Position numbers and translations under genes: made by a program. Positions 6,382 to 9,978 of a DNA stretch of 9,978 nucleotides are shown here, piece after piece. Within the stretch, counting starts at the first letter, position 1, and every line of letters begins with the position of its first letter. The DNA is from Dehalococcoidia bacterium UBA5629 (lineage in GTDB: Bacteria; Chloroflexota; Dehalococcoidia; GIF9; UBA5629). The notes beneath the pieces are model-generated. The model was not told the DNA's origin and ran no database searches. It saw only the letters and a program-made list of their open reading frames with translations. The DNA is taken from positions 421-10,398 of the forward strand of contig DIKB01000112.1 in assembly GCA_002421445.1 (NCBI GenBank), given 5' to 3'.

Positions 6382-7006
6382 TTCTCCCTCTTATTGGGGC
6401 AATTTTCTTTCCAGTTCTTTCTCTTACACTGCGTAAGGCTCGTTGCCAATCAAACGCATCTTTAGATACTAATCTAATTAATTCTGAAGGTATCTCTTGA
6501 TTCGGATATTTATCAAATAATGCCTCAATTCTTTGATAAATTGTTGGGTTACTCATTATTTCCTTCATATCCTGTGAAGATTTATCTGCAACCCATGCTT
6601 GTTTTCCTAAATTGCATTCCTCGCATAAAGATTGTAGATTTGATATATCATTTGTGCCACCCCAATCTACTGGTATTTTATGGTCAACAACTAATTTCAC
6701 TTTATCTTCTTCTACTGTCGTGCCGCATGCTTGGCATCTAAACCCGCTCTCACTAAAAACTTGATATCTTACACGTCCATTAATCGTTTTTCTTTCACCG
6801 CGTGCTGCAGTCTTTTCCAGGGAAATAAGTCGCACGTGACCATCCCCGCGAACCTCCATTTGCCATCCTTGTTGTCGTAAAAGGCGAATTGTTCTTGGAA
6901 CATCATTGAGACCAGTTAATTCTCTAAGTTTTTGATTATGAGTCCATTCATTTAAGTGCTGTTTGAGGTAATCAAGCACTTGTTGTTTTCTATTCGTTTT
7001 TTTCAA
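6359..7006 (-). CDS. HNH endonuclease, probable restriction partner of the DNA methyltransferase
   Basis: With the start at TTG 7006 the protein has 215 residues. GGAAG (7015-7019) lies eight bases upstream of this TTG, and an extended -10 lies before that. The frame stays open a further 56 codons to TTG 7174, but that stretch has no domain-like content. Residues 6-60 look like a winged helix-turn-helix (RKQQVLDYLKQH, LRELTG, TIRLLRQQGW), possibly for DNA recognition. The nuclease domain starts at about residue 80: zinc cysteines C91/C94 and C128/C131, catalytic D108-H109, then GGTND, N123 and N132 in CNLGK, a standard HNH/HNN pattern. The stop lies inside the methyltransferase gene. The pairing points to a type II restriction-modification system. 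A homing-type or unlinked HNH nuclease remains possible. Confidence 0.82.
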   Translation of the reverse strand: MKKTNRKQQVLDYLKQHLNEWTHNQKLRELTGLNDVPRTIRLLRQQGWQMEVRGDGHVRLISLEKTAARGERKTINGRVRYQVFSESGFRCQACGTTVEEDKVKLVVDHKIPVDWGGTNDISNLQSLCEECNLGKQAWVADKSSQDMKEIMSNPTIYQRIEALFDKYPNQEIPSELIRLVSKDAFDWQRALRSVRERTGKKIAPIRGRNAYLYTK

Positions 7007-7036
7007 CTTAGTATCTTCCGAAAATCGTGCCTCTGT

Positions 7037-7045
7037 ATTATAACA
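7037..7045 (-). promoter_or_regulatory. Extended -10 promoter for the HNH-methyltransferase pair
   Basis: On the minus strand TGTTATAAT is a perfect extended -10 (TGnTATAAT). No good -35 is seen. The predicted start, near 7030, leaves about 24 bases of leader with GGAAG before TTG 7006, which supports that start codon and gives the pair its own promoter. Confidence 0.5.
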
Positions 7046-7186
7046 CCCTCTGACTAGATTTACTCTATGTTGTTTTCGGTTGGAGCATAGTAACTTTTGT
7101 GTTCCTGGTATCAGCCCCTTCTTCCCAAATATAAGTTTGGAAACTGTCCACAATGCGGCTTTTAAGGAGTTCAACCAAAATTATAT

Positions 7187-8002
7187 TTACTCGGAAATTG
7201 CGACACTGTTTCTTGCTAAGATCGCAAGAAACAGCGGGAATTCATTGCGGGCACGATTCTCCATCTTTGCAGCCGATCCTGTGCTTTGTTTGTCCGAAGC
7301 CCATTCCTCCAGCTTTTCTATGACGAATCCATTCTCGGAGAGCAGCCGGCTGTAATGTGACAGCGGGAAATGGTATGACCACGTGACCTGAGACTGTGTT
7401 CCCTTGCCGGGATGTGCCGCGATGGGTATCTTTAACGGTGTCAGATATAAATTCACCTTTCTATACTGACTTTTATTCTGCTCATCTATGCCCCAGCTTG
7501 TCTGCCTTGGAATCCTGAAACTGGGATGATTGAGCACGATCAGCAACGTGCCTTGCGGCGATAAATGGTTTCGGGCGTTTCTGATGACTCCCAGGGGATC
7601 GCTAATATTCTGGAGTGCCAGAATGATTGATGCATGGGTGAAATCGGTTTTCTGAATTGCCAGCTTTCTGCTGACATCGCCCGTGTGGTAGCTGTGTTTT
7701 TTGTTTTTATCGAGACGTTTCGCCTGTTCTATAAGGTCGGGCGCACTATCAATGCCCTCATAATGGATGTTTGCGGGAATATGTCTGGCAAGCACGCCCT
7801 GTCCGCAGGCAAGATCAAGCAGGGAATCGCCGTCATGCAAGTCCAGCAGCCTCAGGCTCAGTGGCAATATGATATGCTGGTGGTAGTAATGGCCTTCAAT
7901 GCCGACAGCTTTGCTGTACCATTCGCTGACGTTTTGCCAGGATGTTTCCTCATTATGGCTGCCTGACGCTGCGGGGTTGCGATGAGACGGAATCCTTTTC
8001 AT
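7187..8002 (-). CDS. Class I SAM-dependent methyltransferase, substrate unknown
   Basis: The 271-residue protein has the Rossmann-fold SAM site LLDLACGQGVLARH (61-74, motif I). It is followed by an acidic strand-end (YEGIDSAPDLIEQA) and GDVSRKL. ILALQNISDP and GTLLIVLNHPSFRIPRQTSWG resemble the post-motif region of Methyltransf_11/25-type small-molecule methylases. Residues 22-53 (WQNVSEWYSKAVG...YHQHIILPLSLRLL) are a typical N-terminal helix region. ATG 8002 has no strong ribosome binding site. The gene begins 42 bases after degV and is probably read from its promoter. The last 13 codons contain a perfect 11-bp inverted repeat, so the C-terminus (after ILAR) may have been altered by a neighbouring insertion. 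Confidence 0.82.
   Translation of the reverse strand: MKRIPSHRNPAASGSHNEETSWQNVSEWYSKAVGIEGHYYHQHIILPLSLRLLDLHDGDSLLDLACGQGVLARHIPANIHYEGIDSAPDLIEQAKRLDKNKKHSYHTGDVSRKLAIQKTDFTHASIILALQNISDPLGVIRNARNHLSPQGTLLIVLNHPSFRIPRQTSWGIDEQNKSQYRKVNLYLTPLKIPIAAHPGKGTQSQVTWSYHFPLSHYSRLLSENGFVIEKLEEWASDKQSTGSAAKMENRARNEFPLFLAILARNSVAISE
7206..7234. repeat. Perfect 11-bp inverted repeat at the 3' end of the methyltransferase gene
   Basis: CTGTTTCTTGC (7206-7216) and GCAAGAAACAG (7224-7234) are exact reverse complements with a 7-base loop. On neither strand is there a following T run, so it is not a standard terminator. It lies inside coding sequence, 17 bases before the stop codon, at the edge of the AT-rich restriction-modification region. 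Confidence 0.75.
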
Positions 8003-8044
8003 GTTCTATGCGCCTGGCATGTCTTTGATCTGTAATTTCCTCTA

Positions 8045-8884
8045 TTATATCTTCTGTCGGCAGGCTATAAGCAGTGCTCCGGGTCCAAGATGGACTCCGA
8101 GAGTTGTCCCCAGCCTCACGACTCTTACAGGCACATCTTTCGCGATAGTTGAAATCTGCGTTGCCAGTTTCTGCGCATCCTCGGGTGTTGTACTGTGTGC
8201 TATTGCGATATCGACAACGTCAGGTATCTTTTTCAGATCATCGAGCAGCCGATCTATACCTTTTGCCCTGTTTCTCGCCTGTCCTGATGGAACTACCTCT
8301 CCATCTTTGAGTGCAAGCACCGGTTTGACTCCGAGCAGAGAGCCTACTAGCGCTTTGGCTTTTCCAATACGTCCACCCAGGAGAAGATATTTGAGTGTAT
8401 CGAGCAGCCCGAAGAGATGTGTTTTTGGAATAGCGTTAGTGACCATAGCCAAAATATCATCGAGATCTTTGCCTTTCTGCGCCGCTTCAGCTGCCATTAA
8501 AACGATGAGTCCCAGTGATACTGAAATAGATTGAGAATCAATCACGGTGATGGGATAGGCATTTTCGAGCATGCTTTTAGCTAAGAGCGCAGAATTAGGT
8601 GTTCCGCTGAGCTTGCTGCTGATATGAATTGAAACAATGGCATCCGCTTCAGCCGCCAGTTTTTTATAGACTTCAACAAAATCCTGAGGCGATGGCTGGA
8701 TGGTTACAGGATGAATTGGCCCATTGATTAACTTATCGTAAAACTGCTCATCGGTTATGGTAACCCGTTCTCTGTAGATATCGTCTCCAAATCGAACATA
8801 GAGAGGAACTACAGCGATTCCCATTTTGTGCGCCAGCTCTGCGGGGATATCTGCACTGCTATCCGTCACGATTTTAATTTTCAT
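8045..8884 (-). CDS. DegV-family fatty-acid-binding protein
   Basis: The 279-residue protein has the full family length (about 280). An ATG at 8893 is also in frame, but GAGGAGG (8894-8900) touches it directly; the same site sits nine bases before ATG 8884, which I therefore use. Landmarks are IVTDSSADIP (5-14), QPSPQDF (63-69), HISSKLSGT (87-95), the central DSQSIS stretch, and LLLGGRIGKAKALVGSLLGVKPVLALKDGEV. DegV/FakB proteins bind a single fatty acid and, where a FakA kinase exists, present it for phosphorylation; no kinase is visible here. The usual TSQPS is TIQPS in this copy. The gene is first in a minus-strand operon with the SAM methyltransferase and is divergent from the radical-SAM gene. 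Confidence 0.9.
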   Translation of the reverse strand: MKIKIVTDSSADIPAELAHKMGIAVVPLYVRFGDDIYRERVTITDEQFYDKLINGPIHPVTIQPSPQDFVEVYKKLAAEADAIVSIHISSKLSGTPNSALLAKSMLENAYPITVIDSQSISVSLGLIVLMAAEAAQKGKDLDDILAMVTNAIPKTHLFGLLDTLKYLLLGGRIGKAKALVGSLLGVKPVLALKDGEVVPSGQARNRAKGIDRLLDDLKKIPDVVDIAIAHSTTPEDAQKLATQISTIAKDVPVRVVRLGTTLGVHLGPGALLIACRQKI

Positions 8885-8911
8885 AATCCGCATCCTCCTC
8901 TTTAAAGTATA

Positions 8912-8940
8912 ATTATATCAATGCATTCGCTCCGTTACAA
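8912..8940 (-). promoter_or_regulatory. Sigma-70-like promoter of the DegV-family gene
   Basis: On the minus strand TTGTAA (8935-8940), a 17-base spacer and TATAAT (8912-8917), which is also extended (TGATATAAT, 8912-8920), predict a start near 8905, about 20 bases before the start codon. Confidence 0.75.
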
Positions 8941-9021
8941 TAGTCGAAAGTCGAAACGGTTAACTCAACATAATGAATGATCAAATGGGCCACAGATTAT
9001 GCGATTGTTTTGTATAAGCCG

Positions 9022-9056
9022 GTAACGGTACAATGTTGAACAGTCATTGTTATTAC
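9022..9056. repeat. Imperfect dyad upstream of the radical-SAM gene, possible operator
   Basis: GTAA...ACAATG (9022-9035) is mirrored by CATTGT...TTAC (9045-9056) around a 9-base centre. It covers TTGAAC (9036-9041), a possible -35 whose -10 would be CATAGT (9058-9063, spacer 16). The promoter is weak, so regulation is only suggested. Confidence 0.3.
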
Positions 9057-9088
9057 ACATAGTTATAAACATGACGGGAGTTATCATT

Positions 9089-9978
9089 GTGGTGTCATCA
9101 TATAGTACATTGCACAAAACCGGAGAATTGAGATCGAGGGCTGAAAGGCTCGAGTTGAGATTAGCTCATTGCGACATCTGTCCCCGTGCCTGCGGAGTGA
9201 ACAGGATCGAGGGGGAACAGGGTTTTTGCCAGTCCGGCAATTTGTCGGTTATCTCGGCCTGCTGTGAGCATAAGGGAGAGGAACCTGCTATCTCCGGCAC
9301 GAGGGGTTCGGGGACTATCTTTTTCACCGGATGCAATTTGCGATGCGTGTTTTGCCAGAACTATCAGATCAGCCAGGAGTTTTGGAATACACGCAGGGAA
9401 GAATTGAATTGCCATCGGCTCGCAGGGAAGATGTTATATCTTCAGAACGATCTGAAATGCCACAACATTAATTTTGTGTCGCCAACTCAGTATGTGCCTC
9501 AGATCATCAGAGCCATCGACGAGGCTGCGGGGATGGGTCTTCATATCCCGCTGGTCTATAATACCAACGGGTATGAGTCACTTGATACATTGAGAGAGCT
9601 GGACGGGGTGATCGATATTTATCTGCCGGATATTAAATACGCATCCAATTCGAATGCGACCGAATATTCTCACGCTGATAACTACGTGGAGTTTTCACGG
9701 AAGGCTATCCATGAAATGTACCGGCAGGTCGGCGATCTGATTACCGATCCCGATGATGTCGCCCTGCGGGGATTGATCGTACGACATCTTGTATTGCCTA
9801 ATAATTTGAGCGGAGCTAAAGCTTGTATATCGTGGTTGTTACGCGAATTATCGCCATCCGTTACCATGAGCATTATGTCCCAGTATTATCCCTGTTATAG
9901 GGCACCAGATATACCTGCCCTGGCGCGGAAGTTGTCTCCTGCGGAATATGCCGATATCACCGATTGGCTGGATACGGC
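9089..9978 (+). CDS. Radical-SAM protein of the pyruvate-formate-lyase-activating-enzyme-like (PflX) group, 3' end outside window
   Basis: The frame runs open to the right edge with 296 codons visible. GTG 9089 is chosen because GGGAG (9076-9080) lies eight bases before it; ATG 9071 has no ribosome binding site, and GTG 9092 is an alternative. The N-terminus carries a cysteine cluster, CDICPRACGVNR (Cys28/31/35) and GFCQSG, typical of this group. The radical-SAM signature is FTGCNLRCVFCQNYQIS, Cys82/86/89 (CxxxCxxC), which binds the [4Fe-4S] cluster that cleaves SAM. NTNGYES, LPDIKYA and LVLPNNLSG are further family motifs, with SQYYPCYRA near the visible end. Relatives are annotated as PFL-activating-like but mostly have unknown substrates. 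No pyruvate formate-lyase gene is visible, and the POR operon is on the far side of the window, so a glycyl-radical partner is unproven. Confidence 0.88.
   Translation, partial: MVSSYSTLHKTGELRSRAERLELRLAHCDICPRACGVNRIEGEQGFCQSGNLSVISACCEHKGEEPAISGTRGSGTIFFTGCNLRCVFCQNYQISQEFWNTRREELNCHRLAGKMLYLQNDLKCHNINFVSPTQYVPQIIRAIDEAAGMGLHIPLVYNTNGYESLDTLRELDGVIDIYLPDIKYASNSNATEYSHADNYVEFSRKAIHEMYRQVGDLITDPDDVALRGLIVRHLVLPNNLSGAKACISWLLRELSPSVTMSIMSQYYPCYRAPDIPALARKLSPAEYADITDWLDT

Noticed and set aside
7007..7174. Longer HNH protein starting at TTG 7174
   Set aside because: The extra 56 residues look unlike a domain, the extended -10 at 7037-7045 would lie inside the gene, and the TTG at 7006 has its own GGAAG site.
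5263..7190. tRNA-Pro as an integration (att) site for the restriction-modification island
   Set aside because: No copy of the tRNA 3' end was found at the far side of the island, and there is no integrase gene in the window.
8972..9016. 14-codon ORF (ATG 8972) between the divergent genes
   Set aside because: It is very short, has no convincing ribosome binding site and no neighbour suggests a leader peptide.

Overview
The window looks like a mid-GC chromosome of an anaerobic bacterium. The evidence is a four-domain pyruvate:ferredoxin oxidoreductase (POR) operon, a membrane polyferredoxin, and a radical-SAM protein of the PflA-like group, alongside bacterial-type tRNAs and sigma-70-like promoters. 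The gene content would suit a Dehalococcoidia/Chloroflexota-type or other deep-branching anaerobe. That placement is an impression from gene families, not something proven by the sequence.

Left part (1-2130). The 3' end of a HAD-superfamily phosphatase is followed by a short region (340-575). It holds a strong ribosome binding site and only the first 13 codons of what looks like a flavoprotein gene, then a perfect 15-bp hairpin terminator. The hairpin loop carries a consensus extended -10 box. It lies just upstream of a gene for a secreted/membrane NapH-type ferredoxin with an extracytoplasmic domain and five membrane segments.

Centre (2010-5340). A good promoter drives tRNA-Arg(CCG). Only 19 bases after the tRNA begins a tight operon, porCD (fused gamma and delta)-porA-porB, for oxidation of pyruvate to acetyl-CoA with reduction of ferredoxin. 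The stop codon of porB coincides with one end of an 80-bp MITE-like inverted-repeat element that has the CTAG/TA insertion signature of IS630-type transposons. Beyond it lie a promoter and tRNA-Pro(TGG).

Right part, minus strand (5440-8940). An AT-rich pair, an HNH endonuclease overlapping a beta-class DNA methyltransferase, has the layout of a type II restriction-modification system. It sits between tRNA-Pro and the 3' end of a class I SAM methyltransferase gene. That gene follows a DegV-family lipid-binding protein, which has a clear promoter. A divergent radical-SAM gene then runs off the right edge.

No CRISPR array, integrase or transposase gene is visible. The most interesting signals are junctions: a promoter inside a terminator hairpin, a tRNA fused to the POR mRNA leader, a MITE inserted exactly at a stop codon, and a restriction-modification island with a scarred border.
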